64,000 bases of DNA from a bacterium (GCA_016124235.1 WGOC01000026.1:1-64000); one strand, 5' to 3'; positions 1 to 8,332 are shown, counted from the first letter of the stretch. Notes: generated from the letters alone by a model not told the origin. Translations and numbers: made by a program.

Positions 1-1
1 C

Positions 2-430
2 AAAGGTGCGGTTCGAAGTCACCGGATTTCGTTCCCCGACTGGCATGAGAGAGTTGATGACATCGTTGCCGAGGGCGACCGAGTTGTCATTCGGTTCACT
101 TCCACCGGCACTCAGCTGGGAGAGTTTCAGGGAATCGCACCCACCGGCAGAAAGGTGAGCATCCAAGAGGTTGCCATTTTTCGAGTGGTCGACAGCAAGA
201 TTGTCGAGCAGTGGGGGATGCCGGATATTCAGGGTCTGATGCAACAGCTCGGTGCAACGAATAGCCAACGCCGCGGGAAGATTTCCGAGCATGCAACGCT
301 GGCGGAAGCACTCGACGCCTGGCTGTGCGTCGACACCGACGGCCTGCCGGTTGGGGATTGGCCCGCGATGGCGATTTGGAAAGATGGGAAATGGACTGCG
401 AAGTATCGATCGGGGAGGCCGTACGAATGA
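2..430 (+). CDS. SnoaL-like polyketide cyclase / ester cyclase, 5' end cut off
   Basis: About 142 residues are visible, open from the first bases of the window, so the start lies upstream. The visible part carries the SnoaL/ester-cyclase pattern of the NTF2-like fold: DIVAEGDRVVIRFTSTGT, then a G-F-Q-G-I-A-P-T-G stretch, then a strand ending in FRVVDSKIVEQWGMPD. The IVEQW motif followed by a D and a short helix is typical of the family. Such proteins are small one-domain enzymes or ligand binders and the substrate cannot be told from sequence. A GTG at 155 could be mistaken for a start, but it lies inside the conserved fold. Confidence 0.75.
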   Translation, partial: KGAVRSHRISFPDWHERVDDIVAEGDRVVIRFTSTGTQLGEFQGIAPTGRKVSIQEVAIFRVVDSKIVEQWGMPDIQGLMQQLGATNSQRRGKISEHATLAEALDAWLCVDTDGLPVGDWPAMAIWKDGKWTAKYRSGRPYE

Positions 431-790
431 ATCGAGCCCCGCCCAGCACTCGCTGGACGGGGAGTCACACGGCAAAAAGACACCCGTCGTCGTGTCAGAG
501 GAAGCGCGGCATGGAGTTGCGGCTGGAGGGATTAACGACGGGCGCCTCAATGGGAAGTCCTAACACGCGAGTCGATCATTGCAACCCCTTAACTTTGGCC
601 GTAATCGCCAGAAGTCAGAATTCCTGCAATTCCACGTTGCGGTGGAAGCGTTTGAACGCGGTCGGTGGCGAGGCGGATTTTCAAAATTAGAACCCACTCC
701 CGGCAATGAGCACGTCAAACCCTGATTGCCGGCGTGGGGAGTCGTGCTTCGAAAAGCACGACGTTCGACCAGATACAGCTAAAGACGATT
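431..790. other. Intergenic stretch with a stem-loop
   Basis: I see no convincing gene in these 360 bases. A perfect 9-bp stem (GTCGTGCTT / AAGCACGAC) with a CGAA loop lies at 741-762, about 30 bases beyond the stop of the minus-strand gene that ends at 791. A looser inverted repeat (CGGCAAT / ATTGCCG) sits just outside it near 700-731. The position suits a transcription stop for the minus-strand gene, but there is no clear T-run on that strand, so it may only be a protective 3' hairpin. Confidence 0.45.
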
Positions 791-1309
791 TTAGCGACGG
801 CCTTTGCCGCCGCCTTTGCCACCGTGACTGTCCGATTTTTTGTCGGCGTCACCGTGCTGATTCTGGGATCCATGTTCAGTGTTGTGACCCCGAGTGTTTT
901 CATGGCGTGCCCGGGTCTGTTTTTCGAGCTTCTTTGCCTCGCTGACGAGCGGACCGAGTTTGACGCCATTATCCTTGGCGATCTTGCCCCAGCCAGCACC
1001 CGCCTTTTTGGCCGCAACGATCTCATCAAATGATTTGCCGCTCTTCTCAGCGAGAACGTTGGCGATGTAGAGACTGCCCGTGCCCATTTTGGTTTTGTCA
1101 TGTTGCTCCTCCAATTTGCGGACGGGCACATGGGTCCGTTTGGCGAGATCATTGAGCGCCTCCGGAGAGGGTTTCGCCTCGTGAGCCTCCTTCTCTGTCC
1201 TGTCAATTTGCTCGACCTGCTTGTCGAGATCAGAGGCGTCGTCGGCCACGACCGGGACAGTAGCACCGAGGGTAAGAGCGAGGAGGAGGCTGATTTTGGT
1301 TAGCTTCAT
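791..1309 (-). CDS. Small secreted protein with a basic, histidine-rich tail
   Basis: The chosen start at 1309 gives a clean signal peptide (MKLTKISLLLALTLGATVPVVA) and a 172-aa protein; an earlier in-frame start at 1354 would bury the signal. The mature part is charged and helical. The middle (residues about 70-125) contains GSLYIANVLAEKSGKSFDEI and a nearby K-A-G-A-G-W-G-K-I-A motif, which resemble repeats seen in other short exported proteins. The last 25 residues are rich in His, Lys and Gly. I do not recognise an enzyme family. Export to the periplasm is the only firm prediction; metal or nucleic-acid binding by the tail is a guess. Confidence 0.7.
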   Translation of the reverse strand: MKLTKISLLLALTLGATVPVVADDASDLDKQVEQIDRTEKEAHEAKPSPEALNDLAKRTHVPVRKLEEQHDKTKMGTGSLYIANVLAEKSGKSFDEIVAAKKAGAGWGKIAKDNGVKLGPLVSEAKKLEKQTRARHENTRGHNTEHGSQNQHGDADKKSDSHGGKGGGKGRR

Positions 1310-1714
1310 GGAGTGTTGTTGATTTCGAATTAATTCCGCCAACAGCGTCTGCAATTGCGCATCCGTTATCTGGGCGGCAGGCCGAGATTTAGCAGCGGCC
1401 GTGCCTGGATCGGGTTACGGTGGAAGGAGCGAAAATCTGCGAGGGGCAAGTCGCGCAAGATGTGAAACATGACTAAGGCCAGATGATGGTAGGTAACGGC
1501 CATCTATCCAATTTTCGGCATTCGCAACGGCACTGAGAGGTTAAAAAATCTTGTGCCAACTTTTTTGAGTCCCAAGCAGCACATCCGATTGAGACGGCTC
1601 ATTATTCGGTATTGGCTGTGCTGGCCCTAGATCGTGATTGGTCATTGTCTGCGCCACGACACGCTTGGTCAAATGGTGCGCCGCGATTCGGTGTCCCAAC
1701 TGCAATTACTCGAT
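1310..1714. other. Divergent intergenic region, probable promoters
   Basis: These 405 bases separate two divergently read genes for exported proteins (minus-strand start 1309, plus-strand start 1715), so both promoters should be here. The only marked feature is an A/T-rich segment at about 1540-1570 with runs of A and T. No gene-like frame with plausible codon use was found. Confidence 0.4.
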
Positions 1715-2161
1715 ATGAAAATGAAAAGCCTTCTCACTGTTTTGGCGGCGGCCTTTCTGGCGGGTTGTCAAACATCACCGACTGGGGAACAAGCCGTCCC
1801 CGCAAGTCCTGCAGAGCTAACAATTCAGCTCCCGGTCAAAACGGTTCGCTCGGCAGCAATCAAGACGATGTCGCATCGCGGTTACGCACTCACACCGGCT
1901 GGGACGGATACGCTGCTGTTCGATCGAGCGGCTGACCTGGGTTCGACATTGCGAATAGCCTTCACTGACGGCCGAGCCGCGTGGCGACGGGTACGAATCC
2001 GCATCATTTCCGCCGCCGCGACAACGCGCGTAATCGCCAAACCTTCCCTGGTGATCAACCGGGGTGAACTCCACGAACACGAGGAACCTGACAATAGTGG
2101 AAGTGCCCGTCAGGCGATGCAGGAAATCCTCGCGAAGATTCAGAACGAAGCTGGGCAATAA
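1715..2161 (+). CDS. Putative lipoprotein, unknown function
   Basis: The protein of 148 aa begins MKMKSLLTVLAAAFLAGC, a lipoprotein signal peptide with lipobox L-A-G-C, so Cys18 should be lipidated. The start at 1715 was chosen because it gives this signal; frames further upstream only add unrelated residues. The mature part is short and may pair with outer- or inner-membrane partners: a segment with KTVRSAAIKTMSHRGYAL and a downstream FDRAADLGSTLRIAFTDG resembles small envelope lipoproteins that bind polar ligands, but I cannot name a family. No operon partner is evident, since the next gene is convergent. Confidence 0.7.
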   Translation: MKMKSLLTVLAAAFLAGCQTSPTGEQAVPASPAELTIQLPVKTVRSAAIKTMSHRGYALTPAGTDTLLFDRAADLGSTLRIAFTDGRAAWRRVRIRIISAAATTRVIAKPSLVINRGELHEHEEPDNSGSARQAMQEILAKIQNEAGQ

Positions 2162-2329
2162 GGCCAATCGACAAATAGAAATCGTACAAACTCGCGGTTC
2201 GTGGTCGGTGTGCAAGTTGGCTAAACATTGCGAACTGGCGCCCGAACAATTTGAAGTGATCCGCGACATTCTGCCGCGCAAGCCCCGGGCGGACCGCCGC
2301 CGCGCCGCGGAGGATACGTTGTGCGTGCT

Positions 2330-3229
2330 TCAGCAAAACAGGTTCGAACGACGCTTGCTGGTAATCGCAATCACTGCCGGATGCGTGAGCCTTCGTTGCG
2401 CGCTGATGGCATAGAACTGCTGCTGGCACGCAGGGGCGTGGCCGATGATCTTCAAGTGGAATCGAGCAACGGTTTCCCCGGCTACCGGAGTTGGCACGGT
2501 AATGAAACCCAGCCCATGCACGGCGAGAATGTTCACCAGCGCCGGGTCTTCAATTTCTCCGACCAACCGCGGGCGGACGCCCGTGTTATGGAACCATTTC
2601 TCCAGCGAGCGCCGCAAACCACTGTTGGACATCGGCAACAGCGCGGGCGCACCGTTCAATGATTTGGGAAAGCCGCGCCGGAGCTTTGTCCCCAGTCGTG
2701 CTTCCGCGCAGAAGGTGACACCACATTCGCCCAGGAAGTGGTTGAAGACATTGGCGGCAACACCGCTCGATGCCGGTTCATCCGCGAGCACAAGATCCAA
2801 CCGATGCGCCGCCAGTTCGACGAGCATGTCCGAGACTTTCGTTTCCCAGCAGGAAACCTGCACGGATTGAGTTAGTTGAAAGACCGGCTCCAGGATTCGA
2901 TAGGCGACCATTTTGGGCAGTGCATCCGCCACGCCGAGCCGCACCCGCACGGGACGGACCGTGTCGCGCTGCTTGGTCAGGCTCAGTAGGTCCTGGCCTA
3001 GAGAGAAAATTTCATCCGCATAGCCCCGAACCTGCTGACCCATTTCCGTCAGCGTCAAGGCACGGCCATCCCGGTGAAACAACTTTTCGCCAAGCGCTTC
3101 TTCCAGCGCCGCGATCTGGACGCTGATGGTCGGCTGGGAGACGTGCATCTTCTCCGCCGCCTTTCGCAGGCTGCCCTCCCGGGCAACAACCCAGAAGTAA
3201 CGCAAGTGATGATAGTTCAAGAATTCCAT
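2330..3229 (-). CDS. LysR-family transcriptional regulator, NhaR-like
   Basis: A 299-aa LysR-type regulator. The N-terminal winged helix-turn-helix opens MEFLNYHHLRYFWVVAREGS and continues SLRKAAEKMHVSQPTISVQ, a signature shared with NhaR and its relatives. The rest is a two-lobe effector-binding domain (about residues 90-285). The ATG at 3229 is well placed. It faces a divergent promoter region with an interrupted TTAGG-N5-CCTAA palindrome 13 bases from its start, as expected for an autoregulated LysR gene that also controls its divergent neighbours: here a 74-aa ORF and a hibernation-factor-like gene. A second regulator of the same subtype lies at 30887-31810. The effector is unknown; NhaR itself responds to sodium, but that cannot be carried over safely. 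Confidence 0.9.
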   Translation of the reverse strand: MEFLNYHHLRYFWVVAREGSLRKAAEKMHVSQPTISVQIAALEEALGEKLFHRDGRALTLTEMGQQVRGYADEIFSLGQDLLSLTKQRDTVRPVRVRLGVADALPKMVAYRILEPVFQLTQSVQVSCWETKVSDMLVELAAHRLDLVLADEPASSGVAANVFNHFLGECGVTFCAEARLGTKLRRGFPKSLNGAPALLPMSNSGLRRSLEKWFHNTGVRPRLVGEIEDPALVNILAVHGLGFITVPTPVAGETVARFHLKIIGHAPACQQQFYAISAQRRLTHPAVIAITSKRRSNLFC

Positions 3230-3239
3230 GGATTGATTA

Positions 3240-3306
3240 TATTAGGATAAACCTAAGTATGCATTCCAAAAATCGTAATAGGCTAAGAGTGTTTCCACTC
3301 CTAATA
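3240..3306. promoter_or_regulatory. Probable LysR operator/promoter region
   Basis: The core is TTAGG-ATAAA-CCTAA at 3242-3256, a perfect interrupted palindrome containing the T-N11-A pattern of LysR boxes. A further CCTAA half-site occurs at 3300-3304 (as CCTAATA, the reverse complement of TATTAGG at 3240-3246), and a GAGTG-TTTC-CACTC inverted repeat lies at 3287-3300 just before the ATG at 3314. A strong site near the regulator plus a second half-site nearer the target promoter is the usual recognition-plus-activation layout. Binding is inferred, not shown. Confidence 0.6.
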
Positions 3307-3313
3307 TCGCGCC

Positions 3314-3538
3314 ATGAGAAACAACAAGACCCTCAAATCGTTCAGTGACCTGTCCTTCGAAACCGGCTTCACCACCGGCGCCTTACAGGCCGCAGTTCCG
3401 ACGGCCACGGAGCCTCGACCGGTCACGAGGAAACGGTCGGTGGGCGAGAATCCCACCTTGCGGGTGCGATCGCTCTGGCGCGACGTGCCACGGTTCAACC
3501 CAGCCGTTCCCGGTCACCGCTGGGGCATCAACGAATAA
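3314..3538 (+). CDS. Conserved-looking small protein divergent from the LysR gene
   Basis: A 74-aa frame beginning MRNNKTLKSFSDLSFETGFT. Codon third positions are mostly G or C, like the confident genes around it. It starts right behind the putative LysR operator, and its stop is 32 bases before the hibernation-factor-like gene, so the two are probably co-transcribed. There is no signal peptide, membrane segment or cysteine motif. The sequence is basic and rich in Thr and Pro in the middle. I recognise no family. It could be a real small regulator partner or a short leader ORF of the operon. Confidence 0.55.
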   Translation: MRNNKTLKSFSDLSFETGFTTGALQAAVPTATEPRPVTRKRSVGENPTLRVRSLWRDVPRFNPAVPGHRWGINE

Positions 3539-3570
3539 CTCCCTTAACCTCCAAAACTGACATCACCATT

Positions 3571-3933
3571 ATGAACCTCCAATTCCAATTCCGTGGCCTC
3601 AATGGGAACCATCAACTGCGCACTCGGCTGGGCCAGGAACTCGAACAACTGCACCTGCTTATTCCGGTAAGCACCGCCGAGGTGGTGCTGGAACACCAGC
3701 CGGAGTCCACACCAGGCATTCGCGCTCGCGTGCACCTGGCCGTGCCCGGCCCGGACATCCACGCCGTCGCCGTCGACCACACCGTGCAAGCCGCCTGGCT
3801 GAAGGTCGTCAAGTGCCTGGCCCGGAAAATTGAGCGACGTAAAAGCCAACAGCACGTCCGTCGGAAGCTCCAGCATCCCCGGGCGCTGCGCAGCTGCCGC
3901 TGGTCGGCGTCCGCGTCCGGCGCTCGCACATGA
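3571..3933 (+). CDS. HPF/RaiA-family ribosome-associated protein
   Basis: A 120-aa protein matching the short ribosome hibernation factor / sigma-54 modulation family. The beta-alpha-beta-beta-beta-alpha fold is visible: first strand NLQFQFRGLNGNHQLR, helix RTRLGQELEQLHLL, strands AEVVLEHQPES, ARVHLAVPGPDIHAVAVD, then a helix AAWLKVVKCLARKIERRKS. Family members bind the 30S decoding channel and silence or stabilise ribosomes under stress. The last 20 residues look low-complexity and may be a non-homologous tail. It is probably co-transcribed with the upstream 74-aa ORF, under the divergent NhaR-like regulator. Confidence 0.75.
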   Translation: MNLQFQFRGLNGNHQLRTRLGQELEQLHLLIPVSTAEVVLEHQPESTPGIRARVHLAVPGPDIHAVAVDHTVQAAWLKVVKCLARKIERRKSQQHVRRKLQHPRALRSCRWSASASGART

Positions 3934-4146
3934 TCGGGCCCAAGAGGGCAGCCCTAACTATCTTCACCGTGTAGCGCCTCGGCGTCCGCTGCCTGCTGAG
4001 GCCGAGTTGCATCGTGAGCGGCATTTTGATCCCATTGCCGCCAACGGCGAGGTCTGGACGGTGTGCCAGGTTCGCCATGACCATCGCCGCGTGCGTCCAG
4101 TATGCCGCGTGGACGTTACAACCGCTGACCCGTCGATGAATCGAAT

Positions 4147-4416
4147 ATGAACTCAAAGAGCATATTGGGATTTGTTGCTTTGCTCGTTGTGAGCGTGGCC
4201 GCCCTGCGAGTGTATTCATGGACATGGAGCGAGCGGTTGCTTGCGCCCGTCCGTGTCGGCATGACGCGCAGTCAGGTTCAGGTCCTGATCGGTCCGCCGC
4301 AGCACGAGAGTACGAACAATGGAGTCGCAGCATGGGACTACACCCGTTCGTGGTCCCGTGACGCTCGGGTTTACTTCGACACCAACGACGTTGTTTGGGC
4401 CATTGAGACGGATTGA
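4147..4416 (+). CDS. Small exported BamE/SmpA-like protein
   Basis: An 89-aa protein with an N-terminal hydrophobic segment (SILGFVALLVVSVAALRVYS) that is a signal anchor, followed by the pattern VRVGMTRSQVQVLIGPPQH and AWDYTRSWSRDARVYFDTND. The GMTRSQVQVLIGPP stretch and a following strand pair match the SmpA/OmlA (BamE-like) fold, which is often found in small envelope proteins unrelated to the BAM complex itself. No lipobox is visible. It probably sits at the periplasmic face of the inner membrane. The exact role is unknown. Confidence 0.7.
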   Translation: MNSKSILGFVALLVVSVAALRVYSWTWSERLLAPVRVGMTRSQVQVLIGPPQHESTNNGVAAWDYTRSWSRDARVYFDTNDVVWAIETD

Positions 4417-4464
4417 AATGACCAAAGAAGCCACGCATCGTTTGATAAACAGTTCTCCGAATCC

Positions 4465-4836
4465 ATGAAGGTGATTCCTGTCATTCGGGCTCTTGTGGCA
4501 GCGGGGTTGATCACCGTTGGGTGTCTGGCGCTGCTTCTAAATTATCCCATGCCCGTAGCCGTGGTGTGCTTCGGCCTGCCCAGTCTTGTCCTGGCTAGTC
4601 GCCAGCGGCTGCATCGGTCGATCCGATGGCGCGAGTTTGCGATCGCGATCGGTGTGTTGGTAGTCGCGATCGCATTCAACGAAGTCAGGAGTGAGTTTTT
4701 TTCTGCGGCCAACAACAGTGAGCGGTTTTTTCGCAGTCCTTCGGTCGTTGTTCCTTTCTGGCTGTGTATCATCGTTACACTTTACGGCTGGCTGAAAAGG
4801 GAACTGCGCCGACAGCTCGTGGCAGGTGGACACTGA
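4465..4836 (+). CDS. Small integral membrane protein, unknown
   Basis: A 123-aa protein with about four hydrophobic segments: residues about 7-27, 29-45, 57-75 and 93-111, with a basic loop RQRLHRSIRWR between the second and third and a basic C-terminus. It follows the BamE-like gene by 48 bases on the same strand, so the two may share a transcript. No enzymatic motif or named family is recognised. Confidence 0.6.
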   Translation: MKVIPVIRALVAAGLITVGCLALLLNYPMPVAVVCFGLPSLVLASRQRLHRSIRWREFAIAIGVLVVAIAFNEVRSEFFSAANNSERFFRSPSVVVPFWLCIIVTLYGWLKRELRRQLVAGGH

Positions 4837-4850
4837 GCTGAAGATTGGAT

Positions 4851-5072
4851 CTATCTCCGTCGCAAATAACCAATCAAGGCGGCCAGTCCACCCAGCAATA
4901 TTGCGGCTCGGAGAACGCGGAAGAGACTGATTACCCAGGCAATGCCGATTCCGAGTGCCGCCCATTGCACCCACCAATGACCGGGTGAGGTCAACAGGTT
5001 GATCGCGGCAAGAAACACGAGCACCGTGGGGCCGGCATACAAGAACCTAACTGCACGCACTGTCCTGATCAT
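4851..5072 (-). CDS. Very small membrane protein, two to three helices
   Basis: A 73-aa frame with hydrophobic segments at about residues 9-27, 33-50 and 52-68, positive residues at both ends, and a final YLRRR. Its stop is 14 bases from the stop of the convergent membrane-protein gene. The composition and clean membrane topology support a real gene, but nothing identifies its function. Confidence 0.5.
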   Translation of the reverse strand: MIRTVRAVRFLYAGPTVLVFLAAINLLTSPGHWWVQWAALGIGIAWVISLFRVLRAAILLGGLAALIGYLRRR

Positions 5073-5148
5073 AAACTTGTACCTTTCATGACCGGGTATC
5101 CGCCGATGATCGAATTATCGTGGGTTCCGGTCACGGGACAATAATCAC

Positions 5149-5379
5149 TCAATCGAATACATCCGCCCACTGTAATCCGGCTGCCGCTTTGTAAACTCTG
5201 CCTGGCCATGAAGGGATCACTTCCTCGTACAAGATGCCCAGTTCGTTGGGGGCCAGTTTTGGTTCGTCACGAATATGATCGAGCTGAGCTACTGTGACGA
5301 TTGGTTCAGCGGCTCGTGATGATTGTTGCCAGTTTAGGTTCCAGTTTCGCGGTGGTCGAAGGGCTGGAGATTCATCGGC
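5149..5379 (-). other. Open frame without a start, directly after the DUF481 stop
   Basis: Immediately behind the stop codon of the DUF481 gene (5380-5382), the same frame stays open for 77 codons and reads protein-like: DESPALRPPRNWNLNW, then IRDEPKLAPNELGILYEE and a final GLQWADVFD. It has no ATG, GTG or TTG near its beginning. The barrel gene ends in a C-terminal phenylalanine, as complete outer-membrane barrels do, so this is unlikely to be its missing end. It may be a gene remnant or chance. I see nothing else in 5073-5379. Confidence 0.25.
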
Positions 5380-6332
5380 TTAGAAGTCGACACCCAACCC
5401 GACGACCAGACGGAAATCATCTGGCTTGGGCTCGCCACCGTCGGCGCCAACTTTTGGGTTGGAGATGCGGTCCCAAATAAAGGAAATATCCACGTCAAAA
5501 CGTTTGGTCAGTTCAAGCGAGAGCGTGCTGACGCCGTGATGCGTGGTTTCGCCCGCTTGTTGGCTGGTATATTGACCCCGGTATTCCAAAATCAGTTCGA
5601 TACGGCTGGTGATGTCCCAGTCAAAGCGACTACCGAACGTCAGGGCCGCCGTGCTCTTGCTGCCCGGTTCACCTGGCAGGCTGGAAATAAACCACGCTTG
5701 TTGATAGGCGGGACCAGCATTGATGTTCCATTCCAAGGTCCGGCGATCGATGAGGTCGTATCCAACTCCCGTGCCGACAGTGAGCCGGTGCTCGAGGTTT
5801 TGAAATGGATCTCGGTAGTATTCGGCGGAGGGCAAAGCCAGATAGAACCGCCGCGAGAGCCAGACGTCGAATTCGCTGTTGACGCGGTGGTTGTTGGCGC
5901 TCTCGACCGAATCAATGCTGCTGAAATTGCCGATGTAATCAAAACTGAGACGTGTGGCAGGGGTTCGCCGCTGCAAGTGGGCCTGAGCATTGTAATCAAT
6001 TGACTTGGTGTTGCCCGCCCGGAGCGTAAGGCCTGCGGAAACTTTGCCGGTCCAGTAATTACGCTCTTTTGACCCGCCCGGTGTAAGACTTTGAAGTTGA
6101 TCCCGATCGTAAGTCCGTGGATCTGTCCCTTCGACCGCGACGTGCTGTGGCGTGATCCGGACGGGCCCTGAGATTTTCTTCCCATCAACGAACAGGATGT
6201 CAAGGGAGCGAGGGGAAAGCACCTGCCGGACATCTTACGTTCGGCAGCATGAATACTGGCGGTTACCATCACAGCCGTGACCAGGAGCAGGTGAAGTCGA
6301 ATTCTTCTAAAATTGTCTCTCAAACTAGCCAT
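5380..6332 (-). pseudogene. DUF481-family outer-membrane beta-barrel, frameshifted after the signal peptide
   Basis: The main frame (down to 5380) encodes a DUF481 barrel: an N-terminal strand region DILFVDGKKISGPV, then SAGLTLRAGNTKSIDYNAQ, repeated amphipathic strands (RLSFDYIGNFSSID; TAALTFGSRFDWDI; IELILEYRGQY) and a terminal VGLGVDF. This frame has no ATG near its start, only a GTG at 6222. The missing signal peptide (MASLRDNFRRIRLHLLLVTA, continuing to an SIHA-AE cleavage site) lies in another frame starting at 6332. The switch falls between about 6222 and 6240, where one inserted base would fuse the two. Either a real mutation or a sequencing error explains it. DUF481 proteins are salt-induced outer-membrane proteins of uncertain role. 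Confidence 0.75.
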
Positions 6333-6350
6333 CGGATTCGGAACGAGAAA

Positions 6351-7665
6351 TCACTGCGCCGGAATGGTGATGAGCGGCAGTTTTTCATTTCCGCCGGTAT
6401 CAGCCAATGTGAAGAAAAACATCACCGCGGTCAGCGCCCGCTTGGTTCGCCAGTCGCCGTCATCGACCCAAAACCAATGGCCCCGATATTGTACTGAAAC
6501 GAAAGCGCCCGACGGCTTCACTTTGGTACCCCACGCCGACATTCCGAGCGGCCATGGCCGGTGTGATGCCGGTGGCGTAGAAGTGCATGTCGATGCGGGC
6601 ATCGAGCATCGTGGCGCCGTTTTCAAGGAAGTCGTAATGGCCGCCGGGCAGCGGGTTGGTCCAGACGCGCTTGCTGGGGTAGACGTAGAAAATCTCACTC
6701 CGCGGGCGGGCGGCGAGGGCCTGGGCGGTAACGGAGCCCACCTTGGCCGCCTCAGTGAGGATTTTCTTCATGCGCGCATCGGGGTTGAACGGCTTGCCCT
6801 TTTCGATGCCGATCGACGCCAGCCGGCCGCGGAGTTCGGGGCTGATCCCGGTGGCTGGTTCCGCCTGGATGGTCTCATTGACTTCATTCCAATATTCGTA
6901 GTCCATCCGGTGAATGGTGTTGTGCTCGGTTCCCGAAACGTTGATGAAGTTCATCTTCGGCGGGTTGTCTTTCTGCGAGAGGGGATAGACGCGGAACATC
7001 ACCTTGGTGGCATCAACAGCAGGCTTGGTTGAGCCATTCACCGGAAAGCCACGCCAGACGACCCAGTTGCCGTAGGTCTCGGTTCTGGCCACGTGATAGC
7101 CATCGGGCAGTTCCCCCTTATATCCCGGCGGCACGAGCAGGAACTTGCCGCCCTGGCCCCGGTCCGGTCCGGCGTTGCCGAAGTCGACAACGTAATGGAA
7201 CCACGCGTCGTCGACGATGCCGAGCACCTTGGGCGGCGTTTCAATGACCATCGGCTCATTGCCAAGCTCTACCCAGCAAACCTGATAGATCGATACGGTG
7301 TTGGGAGTGAGCCAGAGGGACTTGGAATCCATCTGGTTTTCGAAGAGGGCGGCCGTGACGTTGACCGGGCCGAACGAGCGTACGCCTTTCTCCATGGCAG
7401 ACATGGAAGCAATAGGCAGGGCGTCGAGGAATGCCTCGGTGGCCCGTCGCAAGTCCAGGTCGTCGTAAACTTTTTGCGTGGTTTTTTTGTCGGGGACGGC
7501 GTCAAAGGACGTGAGGGTCCCAAGATGTGTCTCGAGTCGATTGGGCGTCTCGATGCCTTCCGGGATCGGCGTCGTCATCTTCATCTTCGGCGGCTGGGCC
7601 GCCTCGGTGGATAAGGTGGCTGCCAGCACAAGACTGAGCGCCGTGAGTTGGGTGGTGTTCTTCAT
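6351..7665 (-). pseudogene. DUF1254/DUF1214-type exported protein, frameshifted near the C-terminus
   Basis: From the start at 7665 the protein has a signal peptide (MKNTTQLTALSLVLAATLST, then EAAQ) and a DUF1254 region (YDDLDLRRATEAFLDALP; NTVSIYQVCWVELGNEPMVI; FGNAGPDRGQGGKFLLVPPG). A DUF1214-like region follows, up to ATGITPAMAARNVGVG. There the first frame runs into a foreign tail and stops at 6460. The adjacent frame continues with a convincing end (FVSVQYRGHWFWVDDGDWRT, then a segment ending LITIPAQ) to 6351. The shift lies at about 6510-6545. Members are periplasmic proteins of unclear function. The start is 5 bases from the stop of the receiver gene at 7670, so the two are probably co-transcribed. 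A start at 7830 would overlap that gene and hide the signal peptide. Confidence 0.75.
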
Positions 7666-7669
7666 GTTC

Positions 7670-8128
7670 TTATCTAATTTGGTTTTTGGTATTGGCTTGG
7701 TTCGATTTCCCTTCTTGTGATGGACAACCCAGCTCTCGCCGGGCGGCTGAGGACGTTTCCGGGACCGCCCATCGGACGGCGTCCAACAGGGCCATGCCGT
7801 CCACAGGTTTTGAGAAGAAGCCAACAGCATTTATCTCGCGTGCCATTTGTCGCGTTTCGTTGCTGTCATCGGCTGTCACCACGATGCAGGGCACCTCAAT
7901 GCCACGTGTGCTAAGGTCGCCCCGGAACGCCTGGAGCGGTCTGCCGGGAAGGCGGGCGTCAAGAATCAGGCAACCGAATGCGAGGCCCCCGGCGTCCAGG
8001 TCCCGCAGGAGCTCTTCGGCTGATGCGTGATCCCGTGTCTCGTAACCGGCCGCGTTTAGTAAACGCACCAGACCACGACGCGGCGCTGGATCATCATCGA
8101 CGATGGCTACCAGGGTGCTGTGATTCAT
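7670..8128 (-). CDS. Stand-alone response-regulator receiver domain
   Basis: A 152-aa CheY-like protein. The acidic pocket DDD is at residues 11-13, the phospho-acceptor Asp57 lies in GCLILDARLP, the conserved Thr/Ser region is VVTADDS, and the Lys is in GFFSKPVDG. There is no output domain; the tail after residue 130 is polar and disordered. The start at 8128 was chosen because the frame upstream of it has no domain content. It lies 204 bases downstream of the FixJ-like gene, in the same direction, and 5 bases before the exported DUF1254 gene. It may act as a phosphate sink or partner for the neighbouring histidine kinase. Confidence 0.85.
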   Translation of the reverse strand: MNHSTLVAIVDDDPAPRRGLVRLLNAAGYETRDHASAEELLRDLDAGGLAFGCLILDARLPGRPLQAFRGDLSTRGIEVPCIVVTADDSNETRQMAREINAVGFFSKPVDGMALLDAVRWAVPETSSAARRELGCPSQEGKSNQANTKNQIR

Positions 8129-8177
8129 GGGGGCGAGAATAGCGGCCTCCTTGACTCCGCGACTATTCCACCTTGGT

Positions 8178-8197
8178 CGTACCACCTTCGTGGTACG
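8178..8197. promoter_or_regulatory. Stem-loop in the leader of the receiver gene
   Basis: A perfect 8-bp stem, CGTACCAC / GTGGTACG, with a CTTC loop. It lies about 50 bases upstream of the receiver start (8128) and 136 bases past the FixJ-like stop. It could end or attenuate the two-component transcript before the receiver gene, but no T-run follows on the minus strand. Confidence 0.35.
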
Positions 8198-8332
8198 CAA
8201 CGGAGGGCGGACGAATGAATACCTCTGGCAGGCCGGAGCGCTTAACGAAAAGGGCTCGCGGTTCGCGGCGGTGGCGCTTCGTCTGGGAGGACGGCGACGC
8301 GATCAGTTCGGGAGTCTGGCGCGGCAGCGAGT

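Noticed and set aside
1-20. GGTTCGAAGTC near the window start, like a tRNA T-loop
   Set aside because: No cloverleaf can be formed with the flanking bases and the stretch is in frame with the SnoaL-like gene.
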